Origin: Polystyrenella longa
Lineage (GTDB): Bacteria; Planctomycetota; Planctomycetia; Planctomycetales; Planctomycetaceae
NCBI RefSeq assembly: GCF_007750395.1
Contig: NZ_CP036281.1
Span: forward strand, 1,265,001 to 1,329,000
Reading direction: 5' to 3'
Length of the DNA: 64,000 bases
Part shown: piece after piece, positions 35,901 to 44,990 of the stretch
Layout of the letters: every line of letters starts with the position of its first letter
How positions within the stretch are numbered: the stretch's first letter is position 1
Notes under the pieces: model-generated
Seen by the model: only the letters and a program-made list of their open reading frames with translations
Database searches by the model: none
Told to the model about the DNA's origin: nothing
Program-made: the position numbers and the translations under genes

Positions 35901-36258
35901 CAACGTGCCCCTGGGTTCCATCCTGATAGGTGAACTCGTAGTTACTGTTCACCTTGCCTGAAGCGGCCCGCCACTCCAGGACGTACGGTGTACCATCGGG
36001 AGCGAAGGACATGCCGACCGGGTCGATGACCGCCGGGTCGGTGGCGAAGAGTTCCACTTTTATTCCGGCGGGTGTCTTAATACCGCTCAGCTTCGGATCG
36101 ATCGTTCCCTGATCGATCATCTTCACCCACTCAGGGCTTGGCCGTTTTTCGAATTCGTATTCCTGAAAATCGTCTTGCGCGAAAAGTGGTCCACAGAGAT
36201 TTAGGCAGAGACTTAAAGTGAGGAACAGGGAAAGCGCGCAACAGAGCCAACTGCGCAT
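32971..36258 (-). CDS. PVC-type heme-binding CxxCH protein with HEAT repeats (second paralogue)
   Basis: ATG 36258 gives 1095 residues with a signal peptide (MRSWLCCALSLFLTLSL, ending LFAQD). The propeller region has VELFATDPAVIDPVGMSFAP, DGDGVYESSKVIMDD and GPDGAIYIVDWRTPSGG. A long HEAT-like region spans about 480-900. The cytochrome domain carries CINCH near residue 961 with GVGFQVGPDLTKI, and the end carries LMPEGVISQLSYQELIDLVAFL. It is a paralogue of the heme protein at 28041-31040 with the same domain order but clearly diverged. Expected role is periplasmic oxidation with heme electron transfer. It lies downstream of the SGNH hydrolase gene on the same strand (112 bp gap), so the two may be co-expressed. 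Confidence 0.9.
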   Translation of the reverse strand: MRSWLCCALSLFLTLSLCLNLCGPLFAQDDFQEYEFEKRPSPEWVKMIDQGTIDPKLSGIKTPAGIKVELFATDPAVIDPVGMSFAPDGTPYVLEWRAASGKVNSNYEFTYQDGTQGHVERIFKDVSDVMKQLIDEDGDGVYESSKVIMDDLECPSSLLIHDGWFYFPSNGWVIRRRQSEPGGPFDIEEEIVHGLCGFDHHQSSGVTLSHDGWLYVPAGDNDNKGEGTDGSRSTVLRTGAIFRMQPDGSQLHEHARGFRNPYRDVSFDHFYNMFHVDNDQEDGSKFQGVRLMHVPEGADYGWRLYPGAICCRTDFVRGAVFGEKPGKMPSMLKTGRGAPAGLMIYQGTAFPDFFRGLFIYPDVYRKMVRAYEVSKVGSTFQVDREFVLMDSTDDLFRPCQALVGPDGAIYIVDWRTPSGGAGRVWGDSEHGRIYRLTWSGIEGTPAIAPGTSKDWKRLIASPNENLWNTLKTTDDFELRRRAQLELIKRGDNLDQFISLALNTNMRPEARVMALGAAAQQYDAKVKSMLLAVVADEHPQLRRVAAETLSRNVPATDIDRDLLYSLSLALVDNDAAVSRSAAIALGTLAGLLPAGDELRLETADQLARHLAQLNYDDIYLFDGTFRGLERLDKDGLKYLALWLQSEDPALREKAVYCLESLRTRAGADLLDQILLGEQMLLLGPDQQARVISAYRHIIVEPAVQATAITKWMAKQDDLPLSVQLACMETLGAVPGGDPEVMNELATRLLTNKNEEVRNRVITSIGDTDLKSLSPQIMEILLDTSKSFEERTTVLEALAKLRSYSLHPRGRTAPGVELVLDELTSIAESDPDLQIQLAALELLAEVDYEKAVPTAEKLLQDEDLVKQVTAVRVLGRRSETARRLAKQFLAGEIDRGLLPQIAEALERHQRRDQSGEIKPLLEEVFKGGLLVDLTPEEIQKMENLVKTTGDPANGKALFLEKRTQCINCHQIEGVGFQVGPDLTKIWETHTVGKIMESILDPSREVKEGYATWNVITEDGLVYSGLKVKEDAQALVLRDSSGKEIRVPTDEIDEKFESKKSLMPEGVISQLSYQELIDLVAFLKDREAQQSMRGLKLP

Positions 36259-36370
36259 GGGGCCAATCCTTTGCTGAAGAGAAGTGAAGTAGAGATCCGT
36301 GGCATCACTATAAAGGGTACGTCGCCCTGTTTTCAATCGCGGGTGCGAATTCCCATAGCAGGAATCGCCC

Positions 36371-37507
36371 TTACTCCGCAGGAGAGGGCGACTGGGCAAG
36401 TTCGTATTTCAACCAGGCATAAATCGTAGTGCCGATTTGTTCATAGCCGACTTTGTTCGGGTGAACAGCGTTGTTGTGGGGATAGCCATCCAGAATATCG
36501 AGGTTGAGTTCGGTCGGAATCAGACTGATGTTTTCAGACTCTCTTCCGTCAAAATGTTCGATGTACCGTTGCACAAGCCGGTGCTGAATCTGTTTCCAAC
36601 CACGCCGAGGATACTTGTCTTTATAGTTTGCCTCAAAGGCTTCCTCGCGACCATTCCCCGGAGTCGTCAGACAGATTCCCAGTTTGGCATTCGGAGTGAC
36701 CTTCTTGAATTCATCCACAAGCTGATCGGCCCGGGACAGAATGACATCGATTTGTGCATCCGGATCAGCAGCGTTCACGCGAAAGGCGTCATTAATGCCC
36801 AGCTTAAAGATGACCACATCCGGGGCCACACCATCAGCATGTTCGTCGATAAAGTACTGCACATCGAGTGTCGGTTTTCCCTCTTCGTTCAATTTCAGGA
36901 ACGGACTCGACTTGGTTCGGTACGTCCCGTCTGACTTGTCGGCGGGAATGTAGCGGCTCAGAAAACTGTGCCACGTCCAGCCACCGTATCCCTCGTGCAC
37001 GACTTCGGGCAGAGCGTTCGATGGTTGGTGGGTTCCCAGCATCGTGATGCTCGGATTTTCCGGACGAGCACTGAGCGTATGAATCTGGTTCGGATAGTGC
37101 GACGCCTGAGTCAAACTGTCACCAATAATCAGCAAACGCAAATCCTGTCCCGCACCCGCATCCCGTGGGGCGACATGCACGACGGTTTTTGCCGATACAA
37201 TTTCATTCCCCGTTTTATCCTGAACAGATAAGGTCAGCGGATAGTCGCCGACATCGTCCGCGTCCGGTTCAAATATCCAACGACCCGGCTTCTTTTCTCC
37301 CACATCACAGGTCACCTTAAACTGCAAATCAGACGCCGGTTCATACAACACGATGTTCTGGAAGTAGAGACTGACTTCCGATTCGGGAACCGCGTACACC
37401 GCCGGGGGAAGCGTCAATTGGACATTCTCCACCGTCGGTTGTTCGGCCTGGACAGGAAGAGTTCCAAGCAACAGGCATAATGAAAAACTCAGTAGGAAGC
37501 GGCGCAT
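36371..37507 (-). CDS. Exported SGNH/GDSL hydrolase, carbohydrate-esterase-like
   Basis: ATG 37507 (378 residues) directly precedes a signal peptide (MRRFLLSFSLCLLLGTLP, ending VQAEQ). ATG 37519 would add four residues. Residues about 25-125 form a beta-rich domain. The SGNH hydrolase follows with IGDSLTQASHY (Ser nucleophile), GYGGWTWHSF (block II Gly), LGINDAF (block III Asn) and NNAVHPNKVGYEQ (block V His; the usual Asp two to three residues before it appears replaced by Asn). Such enzymes often remove acetyl groups from polysaccharides. It sits beside two heme proteins and a sialidase-like protein, supporting a glycan role. Confidence 0.85.
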   Translation of the reverse strand: MRRFLLSFSLCLLLGTLPVQAEQPTVENVQLTLPPAVYAVPESEVSLYFQNIVLYEPASDLQFKVTCDVGEKKPGRWIFEPDADDVGDYPLTLSVQDKTGNEIVSAKTVVHVAPRDAGAGQDLRLLIIGDSLTQASHYPNQIHTLSARPENPSITMLGTHQPSNALPEVVHEGYGGWTWHSFLSRYIPADKSDGTYRTKSSPFLKLNEEGKPTLDVQYFIDEHADGVAPDVVIFKLGINDAFRVNAADPDAQIDVILSRADQLVDEFKKVTPNAKLGICLTTPGNGREEAFEANYKDKYPRRGWKQIQHRLVQRYIEHFDGRESENISLIPTELNLDILDGYPHNNAVHPNKVGYEQIGTTIYAWLKYELAQSPSPAE

Positions 37508-37626
37508 GGTGGCGGGCATTTCTATCGGAAGGTGAAATGGGCAGGGGAGTGAATCGCGATTTTCAGGGTGATTCTACTTCCAGTGTACCGAGCCATCCGG
37601 GCACGCTCAATTGGGTGCAGAAGAAA

Positions 37627-38592
37627 TCATGGTGCACCATCGACATTGTCGATGGGATTTTTTTCTAACGGATTTGCTTCCGTAGAAATATCGCATTTGG
37701 GCAGCGCTTCTTTTAATGTAGCAATGCCTTCCTCGCTTATCTGCGTATCGGCGATGTAGAGTTCCCGCAGATAAATCATTGTTGAGAGGTGCTCCACTGC
37801 AGCGTCTGTGACATCGCAGCCAGTAAGGTCGAGATAACTCAAGTTGGAAAAACGAGCTATCTGCTTCACGCCTTTGTCAGTGATTGCCAATTTTCTGCAG
37901 GGGAGTTTCGATAAACTAATTCGTTCTTGAAGTAAAGCAAGGTGTTCATCAGTGAGAACCAAACTGAAAGGGGATCTGTCGACTCGTCTGGCAACCGCCA
38001 ATTGAGGTGATTTGCAGACAAGTCGCCATAGTTCTTCTTCGTCGATATTTCCTGTGAATGTGAAACTCGTTAAAGACTTCAATTTTGCTAACTGATCGAA
38101 ATCAGCCGGAGTGAGATGTTCGACTTCGGGCATCTCAAGCGCCCACAAACTTGATAGACTCCCGATGCGTTCGATCCCCAGGTGCGTCGGTCGTATGTTA
38201 TAGAGGACCATTGTGGTGAGCGCGGGCATTTCATCCAGAAATTCCAGGTCTGATTCAATTGGAACCGACGAATCTGGGGGTGATATGGAGAGATCTTCAA
38301 TGTCACGAATCGAATAAAGCTCCATCGCTTGCTGCAATTGGTCCAGAGACGTGACGTGCAGTCTGGTTACCCGCTGGGAAATCAGAAACGGAGGTTGCCA
38401 GTCCCCCATCATATTGGCCAACCACTTAGGCAACATCGAACGGGAATCAAGTTGCGCTAATACTCCGGCTTGATTCTGAAAGCTCTCCCTCCGATCCATC
38501 AACCGAATAAAATAAATCGACAACCCGCCGATCACCAATCCCACCACCAGCGTGATCCCGATCAATACCCGTTTCCGTTTTAGCCAGGACAT
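37627..38592 (-). CDS. Membrane-anchored leucine-rich-repeat-like protein
   Basis: The protein has 321 residues. One N-terminal membrane helix (about 8-31) follows a basic start (MSWLKRKR). The rest faces the periplasm and contains irregular LRR-like units, clearest near the end: LSYLDLTGCDVTDAAVEHL and LRELYIADTQISEEGIATL. Similar short LRR proteins are abundant in Planctomycetota. No partner gene is apparent. Binding to another protein is the likely activity. Confidence 0.75.
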   Translation of the reverse strand: MSWLKRKRVLIGITLVVGLVIGGLSIYFIRLMDRRESFQNQAGVLAQLDSRSMLPKWLANMMGDWQPPFLISQRVTRLHVTSLDQLQQAMELYSIRDIEDLSISPPDSSVPIESDLEFLDEMPALTTMVLYNIRPTHLGIERIGSLSSLWALEMPEVEHLTPADFDQLAKLKSLTSFTFTGNIDEEELWRLVCKSPQLAVARRVDRSPFSLVLTDEHLALLQERISLSKLPCRKLAITDKGVKQIARFSNLSYLDLTGCDVTDAAVEHLSTMIYLRELYIADTQISEEGIATLKEALPKCDISTEANPLEKNPIDNVDGAP

Positions 38593-38827
38593 GCGACTTC
38601 CTACGATGTAGAGGTATTTGGGTGTTGGGTTTGCAGCACTTCAAGGGTAGGAGGATGAGAAGTGGAGATCAAGAGGCGATTAGTGAGAAATCCAGCATTC
38701 TGGCATGGCTCGTTTGCGGCCGACGATGCATTTCCAAACGGGTTGTTATACTCGGGATTGCGGCCATCTTGTGCGTGCAGTACAGTTAGCAATGTGATTG
38801 TTTCCGTTGCTTTCTAAGGATGCTTCT

Positions 38828-39223
38828 ATGCTGAACCGTCGTCTACTGTGTTGCGGTGTTTTCGGCCTGCTGTTGCTGGCAGGTTGTGCGGAAGGTCCGG
38901 GCGACTGGGTGGGAGACCGTGTTCAGGTCATCTATGAATCGGGCGTCCCGGTGCCCGGCAAGTTGCAAGGGTATCTGCTGCAGTACGACGCGGCCGGATT
39001 GATCATTGAATACGATGACGAACAGATCTTCATCCCGCACACCGGAATCAAATCCATCTCCAACCTGACACAAAGTCGCCTCATCCACGAATCCGGTTCC
39101 ACCGAAACCAGAGAAGGGGGCTCCACCGAAAGCTGGGAATCCGGTTCAGTCGAAGTCTGGCCCACCAACGACTGGGAGTCCGGCTCAAGCGAAGCCGGTT
39201 CGAGTACTGTGTTTGGTTATTGA
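38828..39223 (+). CDS. Small lipoprotein with Ser/Glu/Gly-rich tail
   Basis: The start is ATG 38828 (131 residues). It encodes a signal ending in the lipobox LAGC (about residue 19). A compact domain of about 70 residues follows. From about residue 88 the tail consists of variants of ESGSTE (ESGSTETREGG, STESWESGSVE, DWESGSSE), a low-complexity acidic repeat. No family was recognised. The tail could be flexible, metal-binding or surface-exposed. Confidence 0.7.
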   Translation: MLNRRLLCCGVFGLLLLAGCAEGPGDWVGDRVQVIYESGVPVPGKLQGYLLQYDAAGLIIEYDDEQIFIPHTGIKSISNLTQSRLIHESGSTETREGGSTESWESGSVEVWPTNDWESGSSEAGSSTVFGY

Positions 39224-39257
39224 GCTGGTTGCGGCATTATGGCAAGGAAAAGGAACG

Positions 39258-39758
39258 ATGAGTGAATCCGATAAAACTGGGTATGTGAAGTTGGTACTTC
39301 TTTTCGCAGTGACGGTCTCGATTCCTGTCGCGATCTACTTTGCCGTATTTTATACGAGCATGGATTCGGCATCGTTTTCCAGTTTTTCATCTGCACCGGA
39401 AGAGCCGTTGTGGAAATGGGAACTCGTTGAACAAACTCCAAATCAAATTCGATTCAAAGCGGTTGGAGTCGAGATGCCGCGAAGTGATGATGTATTGAAG
39501 GAAGTGAGCGCTCATGCAGAATTGCTTAAGGATGGAATTGATGTGGGACACGTTGATGTCTCATTAAAAATACATCCGGACTGCGAAATTTTACTCGAAG
39601 TCATCTCTGAAGATTTGTCTAACGCAGATGAATTGATCATATCTGTCGCCTGGCAATGTTTGCGAACAGGTTTCTTTGGGCATGGCGATTTTAGCGGAAA
39701 CTTTAGCACGATGTTTAAGATGACGGATGGAAAGGTGATCGACGAGAAGGACGAATAA
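39258..39758 (+). CDS. Small membrane-anchored protein, unknown function
   Basis: ATG 39258 is preferred (166 residues) because AAGGAACG lies just upstream. An earlier in-frame codon at 39213 overlaps the preceding gene. One helix at about residues 11-32 anchors a soluble acidic domain with no family I recognise. It follows the small lipoprotein gene by 34 bp, so the two are probably co-transcribed. Confidence 0.65.
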   Translation: MSESDKTGYVKLVLLFAVTVSIPVAIYFAVFYTSMDSASFSSFSSAPEEPLWKWELVEQTPNQIRFKAVGVEMPRSDDVLKEVSAHAELLKDGIDVGHVDVSLKIHPDCEILLEVISEDLSNADELIISVAWQCLRTGFFGHGDFSGNFSTMFKMTDGKVIDEKDE

Positions 39759-40260
<502 letters not shown>

Positions 40261-40980
40261 TCATGCCCGTCGATTATCTTCAATGAATTTGTCTAATTCT
40301 TGAACTAAGGTCTTAATGTCATTAACGAATGCCTTTGCTTGGCCTTTACTGTATTTGTTGATTGATGATTTTGGTCGGCCGCAATTATGTATCCAGTCAT
40401 GCCGAATTTGTACAATGCTTCCTATTCTTTTTTTTACTGCTGCAATTGCAGACTTCCGGAGTTTTAAAGTCTTTTCATTATTTAGTCCAAGAAGATCATC
40501 GGGGACAACTTTCGTGAATCGTTTGCGGTTCTTTGCGATAAGAATAGGAATAAAGTCTCCCCATAGTTTGTGATCGCTCGATAAAATCGGATTAAAATGC
40601 TCGTGAATGATACTGATGGAAAGCATATTGTTTCGCTCCATTAACTTGCGAGCCGACATACGAATCCCCCAGTTCGGTCGAGATTGACGTGTAGTCTTGA
40701 GGACCTCACCTGCAGGAAGCATGGTTTTAGCGTAATGAGCAGGTAGATCCCCTTGCCACTTTTTCTCTACATACGCTTTTAATACAGCTGTTACGCAATC
40801 GACGTATTTGTCGCATAAATAAGCGTCCATTGCTCCGAAAGATGATGCAATTGCTGATGCGTGTAAATCATTAATAATTAAAGCCTCTCCGCCAGCTAGT
40901 AATTGCTGCTCGGCAAGGTTAAGGATTGCTTCAACGCGTTCTATATCCTCTGTGAAGTGAAGAAATGGTGTAGTTGACAT
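40261..40980 (-). CDS. HEPN-superfamily-like protein (putative RNase)
   Basis: This 239-residue protein is predicted to be all helical. Near residue 194 it carries IRHDWIHN, matching the R-x4-H motif that forms the active site of HEPN ribonucleases. The surrounding pattern (KKRIGSIVQIRHDWIHNCG) resembles the RiboL-PSP-HEPN group. An N-terminal helix (ASAIASSFGAMDAYLCDKYV) could pack against it, as is usual in these domains. Base composition is visibly more AT-rich than in the flanking genes. It lies 87 bp downstream of a two-helix membrane protein gene on the same strand. HEPN proteins often act as toxins or in phage defence. The family call is by motif only. Confidence 0.6.
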   Translation of the reverse strand: MSTTPFLHFTEDIERVEAILNLAEQQLLAGGEALIINDLHASAIASSFGAMDAYLCDKYVDCVTAVLKAYVEKKWQGDLPAHYAKTMLPAGEVLKTTRQSRPNWGIRMSARKLMERNNMLSISIIHEHFNPILSSDHKLWGDFIPILIAKNRKRFTKVVPDDLLGLNNEKTLKLRKSAIAAVKKRIGSIVQIRHDWIHNCGRPKSSINKYSKGQAKAFVNDIKTLVQELDKFIEDNRRA

Positions 40981-41067
40981 ACAGAAGTATCCTTTGCGAT
41001 ATTGAGAAGAGCCGTCGATATTGCATATTCTAAAGACTATTTGGAGTAGTATTGAATGTGGATGATA

Positions 41068-41691
41068 TCATTTTCCATCTTTGTCTAAATATTTCGCGAT
41101 ATCATTCACGAATAATGAGAGCAATTTACCTTTCTCAAGGTTCTCATTTTTGTGGCCAAGATCTGCTCGAATGGTTCGCAAAAGTTCTTCGTATGCGAAC
41201 ATCGAAGAGCTGTCTTCTTTGTTATTATCACCAGCTGATGCACCACGAAATCGAATCCAAGCGTTAAGTACTTCGTCTGATGCCCAGACGATTGACCGCT
41301 GGTGAAAGTCGGACATGAATGTAATTATCTCCGCTTCTGGTATTTTCTTACCTGTTTTTGGTGCCATTAACACTTTAAACATAAAACAAATCAAATCTTC
41401 GTAGACAGGTACTTTCTTTTCTCGTATCTCTTTTCGAATGTTTGCTTTGTTTTCTAAGTGACGAGCAACGACGACTGAAATAACTGACACTACAATAGTA
41501 GCCGCCGCTGTAAGTGTTGGCGCAAAGCTGGCGTCTGTATCTGAGAACGCAGCAATGGCTTCACTCCCCAACTTATATAAAGCATATGTTATTGCAATAA
41601 TTGAAATCGTTCCACAAATCATCGCAATAATATTAGCAGTGCGTGCGGTCACTGTATGTGGCTCTCCAGAAAGGTAAAGGTTTACTCTCAT
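41068..41691 (-). CDS. Two-helix membrane protein upstream of the HEPN-like gene
   Basis: The protein has 207 residues. Two membrane helices span about residues 18-40 and 56-78. A cytoplasmic helical domain of about 125 residues follows with KKVPVYEDLICFMFKVL and a C-terminal SLFVNDIAKYLDKDG. No named family. Composition is AT-rich like the HEPN-like gene that follows it, so the two probably form one acquired operon. A membrane-associated partner or trigger for the HEPN protein is speculative. Confidence 0.65.
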   Translation of the reverse strand: MRVNLYLSGEPHTVTARTANIIAMICGTISIIAITYALYKLGSEAIAAFSDTDASFAPTLTAAATIVVSVISVVVARHLENKANIRKEIREKKVPVYEDLICFMFKVLMAPKTGKKIPEAEIITFMSDFHQRSIVWASDEVLNAWIRFRGASAGDNNKEDSSSMFAYEELLRTIRADLGHKNENLEKGKLLSLFVNDIAKYLDKDGK

Positions 41692-41738
41692 GGTAATTCT
41701 TTACCTTGTGGAATGCAAAACACTGCGACCCAAATAAA

Positions 41739-41775
41739 AAACACCCCGATCAATTTCTTGATCGGGGTGTTTGGC
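41739..41775 (-). terminator. Rho-independent terminator of the ribonucleotide reductase gene
   Basis: Read on the minus strand, arms AACACCCCGATCA and TGATCGGGGTGTT pair perfectly around a short AGAAAT loop, followed by a T-rich run. It lies about 30-60 bases beyond the stop of the reductase gene and separates it from the membrane/HEPN pair. Confidence 0.9.
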
Positions 41776-41802
41776 TTTTCAATTGGTTTCACTACTCACG
41801 CA

Positions 41803-44796
41803 TTAGCTACAGCCCATGCTGGCACCACAGTTGTGGCACAGGTAGCAGTTGCCGTTGCGGACGGTGATGGAGCCGCAGTTATCGCAGGCGGGAGCGTCCG
41901 ATTGGAAGCGGGCAAATTGCTCGCTTCGGTTCGATTCCCCGGGTTCCAGCAGTAACGCGGTCGCTGACACGCCGTCGTGCAGTGATGGTGCAGCAGTTAG
42001 TGACGGTGCAACGCCATTCGTGGCGTGACCGGAAGCTGCCCCGTTGCTTAGTCCGTTTGTCGGCTTCGTGTCCAACGTGGTTCCGGACTGGGGCTTGCCC
42101 TCAGAGATCGATGATGATCCCTTGCTGTCACTGGAATCTTCCACTCGCTTCGGTGTGTTCGCTTCGCGGTAGCCAGGGATAAATTGAATCCCCATCCATC
42201 GGAAGATGTAGTCGACCACACTTTTGGCGTTCGGAATATCCGGGTTGCTTGTCCAACCGGCAGGTTCAAACCGCATGTGACTGAACTTATCGACGATGAC
42301 CGCCAGCGGCACACCGTACTGTAGACACATGGAGGTTTCGGTTCCGATGACATCCATCAGACCACCGATAGTACTACCCTCTTTGGCCATCATGACGAAC
42401 AGTTCGCCGGGAGTACCATCTTCGAACAGTCCCACAGTAATGTACCCTTCGTGACCACCCACAGAAAATTTGTGTGTGATCGACTGACGGGTCGCGGGAA
42501 GCCGACGACGTTCCATGCCCGGTTTGTACTCTTCGCCTTTCTTCTTGCCACCTTCTTTTTTCGTCGCCAGCGGCTGGCTCTGTTTTGAACCGTCACGATA
42601 GATCGCCAGAGCTTTCAGGCCAAGTTTCCAGCCTTCCAGATAAGCGTCTTTGACGTCTTCCACAGTTGAATTCGAAGGCATGTTGACCGTTTTCGAGATC
42701 GCACCCGACAGGAACGGCTGAGCTGCCGCCATCATGCCGATGTGAGCCCGCCACTGAATAGAACGGGTTCCGTTGGCCGGAGTGAACGCACAGTCGAAGA
42801 CCGGCAGATGCTCTTCGAGCAAGCCGGGTGCACCTTCGATCGTGTCGTGCGTATCAATGTAAGCCAGGATTTTCTCGATCGAGTCGTCCGCGTAACCGAG
42901 TGTCGACAGAGCTTTAGGCACAGTACGGTTGACGATTTTCATCATTCCGCCGCCTGCCAGTTGCTTGTACTTCACCAGGGCGATGTCCGGCTCGATACCT
43001 GTGGTATCACAGTCCATCATGAAGGCAATCGTCCCAGTTGGAGCAAGCACAGTCGCCTGAGCGTTGCGGTAACCATATCGACGGCCCGCATCCAGACAAT
43101 CAATCCAGACGTCGCGAGCGGCGTCTTTCAGGTATTGAGGACAGGATTCGTTAATGTCTTCCACTGCTTGACGGTGCATCTGCATCACTCGCAGCATTGG
43201 TTTTTCATTCTCACGGTAGCCGTCGAACGGTCCAATGTTATGGGCGATATGCGACGAAGTCAGGTAACCCTGGCCAGTCAGCATCGCTGTCAATGCACCA
43301 CAGATACCATGACCTGCTTCGCTGTCGTAGGGAATTCCCATCGACATCAGCATGCTACCAAGGTTCGCGTAACCAAGTCCCAGAGGACGATAGGCATGGC
43401 TGTTCTCGGCGATGGCCGGGGTGGGGTAACTGGCATGGTCGACCAGAATTTCCTGAGCCGTAATGAAGATGGACGAAGCTTTACGGAACCGTTCGACGTC
43501 GAACGTGCCATCGGCTCGCATCATTTTCTTCAGGTTGATACTCGACAGGTTACAGGCGGTATCGTCCAGGAACATGTACTCGGAGCAGGGGTTCGACGCA
43601 TTGATCGGACCACTGTTCGGGCAGGTGTGCCAGTTGTTGATCGTCGTCTCGTACTGGACGCCCGGGTCACCACAGAACCAGGTTCCTTCGGAAATTTGAT
43701 CGATTACATAATTGGCGTCGTACTCGGGGCCAGCTACGGAAGAGTCGGTCACCCAGTGAGTCTGCCACTGTCCACCATCCAGAACGGACTGCATGAATTC
43801 GTCCGAAAGACGAACAGACAGGTTGGCGTTCTGGAACATAATGGAACTGTAAGCAGCTCCGTTGAAGTTCGAATCGTACTCGCCACTTTCAATCAAGGTG
43901 CGGGCTTTTTTCTCTTCAACTGTTTTCGCCTGAATGAAATCGAGGACGTCGGGGTGCCAGTCTTTGATCGACTGCATTTTTGCGGCACGCCGGGTCTTTC
44001 CACCCGATTTTACGACAGCGGCGATCTGGTCGTAGACACGCATGAAGGAGAGCGGGCCGGAAGGAGTTCCCCCGCCGGACAGTTTCTCCCGCGAGCTGCG
44101 GATTGTGGAGAGGTCCGTTCCCGTTCCGGAACCGAACTTGAAGAGCATCGCTTCGCTGGTCGCCAGCCGCATGATGTCTTCCATGTTGTCATCCACCGAC
44201 TGAATGAAACAGGCAGAGGCCTGTGGGAATTCATACGGTGTTTCCGGACGACTGACGGTACTTGTCTCGACATCCCAGTAGTAGTTCCCGCGAGAACCTC
44301 GGACGCCATACTCATGGTAAAGGCCGACGTTGAACCAGACGGGAGAGTTGAATGCCCCGTGCTGATGCAGACAGAGCCAGGCGAGCTCGCGGTAGAAGTT
44401 TTCGCCATCTTCCTGTGTAGCGAAAATGCCATCCTGGGTCCCCCAGTCGGCAATGGTCCGGGCAACGCGATGGACAACCTGGCGGATACTGTATTCCCGC
44501 TCGGGTGTTCCCGGTTCACCGTAAAAATATTTACTGACGACAACATTCGTGGCTAACGCACTCCAGTCAGCCGGTACTTCGCAGTCAGTCTGTTCAAACA
44601 GCACATCGCCCGATTCATCCTTGATTTGAGCGGTCCGACGAGTCCAATCGACAGTGTCGAATGGGGCAACATCAGCGGGACAGAAATAAGGGGAAATCTG
44701 CATCGCCTGAGTCTCCTCAGTAACAGATTCCGCCCTGTTTCCTGCGGAGCGCGATCCTTCGTTAATGTGGACATCGACTCCCTTTGAATCGTGCAT
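41803..44796 (-). CDS. nrdJ: Adenosylcobalamin-dependent (class II) ribonucleoside-diphosphate reductase
   Basis: The protein has 997 residues. ATG 44796 is supported by AGGAGG 8 bases upstream. The class II signatures are present: NPCSEYMFLDDTACNLSSINL near residue 400 (active-site Cys region), VLAPTGTIAFMMDCDTTGIEPD near 585, and a C-terminal zinc-ribbon-like cysteine set CDNC, CYLCHNC and MGCS that regenerates the active-site thiols. It reduces ribonucleotides to deoxyribonucleotides using a radical generated from adenosylcobalamin, with no need for oxygen. Two NrdR boxes lie 164-210 bp upstream. Transcription ends at the hairpin at 41739-41775. Confidence 0.95.
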   Translation of the reverse strand: MHDSKGVDVHINEGSRSAGNRAESVTEETQAMQISPYFCPADVAPFDTVDWTRRTAQIKDESGDVLFEQTDCEVPADWSALATNVVVSKYFYGEPGTPEREYSIRQVVHRVARTIADWGTQDGIFATQEDGENFYRELAWLCLHQHGAFNSPVWFNVGLYHEYGVRGSRGNYYWDVETSTVSRPETPYEFPQASACFIQSVDDNMEDIMRLATSEAMLFKFGSGTGTDLSTIRSSREKLSGGGTPSGPLSFMRVYDQIAAVVKSGGKTRRAAKMQSIKDWHPDVLDFIQAKTVEEKKARTLIESGEYDSNFNGAAYSSIMFQNANLSVRLSDEFMQSVLDGGQWQTHWVTDSSVAGPEYDANYVIDQISEGTWFCGDPGVQYETTINNWHTCPNSGPINASNPCSEYMFLDDTACNLSSINLKKMMRADGTFDVERFRKASSIFITAQEILVDHASYPTPAIAENSHAYRPLGLGYANLGSMLMSMGIPYDSEAGHGICGALTAMLTGQGYLTSSHIAHNIGPFDGYRENEKPMLRVMQMHRQAVEDINESCPQYLKDAARDVWIDCLDAGRRYGYRNAQATVLAPTGTIAFMMDCDTTGIEPDIALVKYKQLAGGGMMKIVNRTVPKALSTLGYADDSIEKILAYIDTHDTIEGAPGLLEEHLPVFDCAFTPANGTRSIQWRAHIGMMAAAQPFLSGAISKTVNMPSNSTVEDVKDAYLEGWKLGLKALAIYRDGSKQSQPLATKKEGGKKKGEEYKPGMERRRLPATRQSITHKFSVGGHEGYITVGLFEDGTPGELFVMMAKEGSTIGGLMDVIGTETSMCLQYGVPLAVIVDKFSHMRFEPAGWTSNPDIPNAKSVVDYIFRWMGIQFIPGYREANTPKRVEDSSDSKGSSSISEGKPQSGTTLDTKPTNGLSNGAASGHATNGVAPSLTAAPSLHDGVSATALLLEPGESNRSEQFARFQSDAPACDNCGSITVRNGNCYLCHNCGASMGCS

Positions 44797-44959
44797 CGTG
44801 CACTCCTCCTTCGTAGAAAAAAAACAGGCAGAAAATCCTTAAACATCCTCAACTGCCAGTGTTGAGAACGGAGCCATGGTTCGCCAGTTCAATCCGGAAT
44901 CTGGCCAATCTTATCACGTATGTACAGGTAAATCGTTGTGCGGCAAAGAGATAAGGGCG

Positions 44960-44975
44960 GCACAATCTATTGTAG
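44960..44975. promoter_or_regulatory. NrdR box 1
   Basis: GCACAATCTATTGTAG matches the palindromic NrdR-box pattern (ACAC-W-ATATAT-W-GTGT) at most positions. Its centre is exactly 31 bp from that of box 2, three helical turns, the arrangement typical of NrdR control of ribonucleotide reductase genes. Confidence 0.8.
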
Positions 44976-44990
44976 CGGTGAGGTGTGTGT

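Noticed and set aside
42742-44556. A 604-codon rightward frame opposite the ribonucleotide reductase gene
   Set aside because: It is antisense to a well-supported class II reductase and has no domain of its own.
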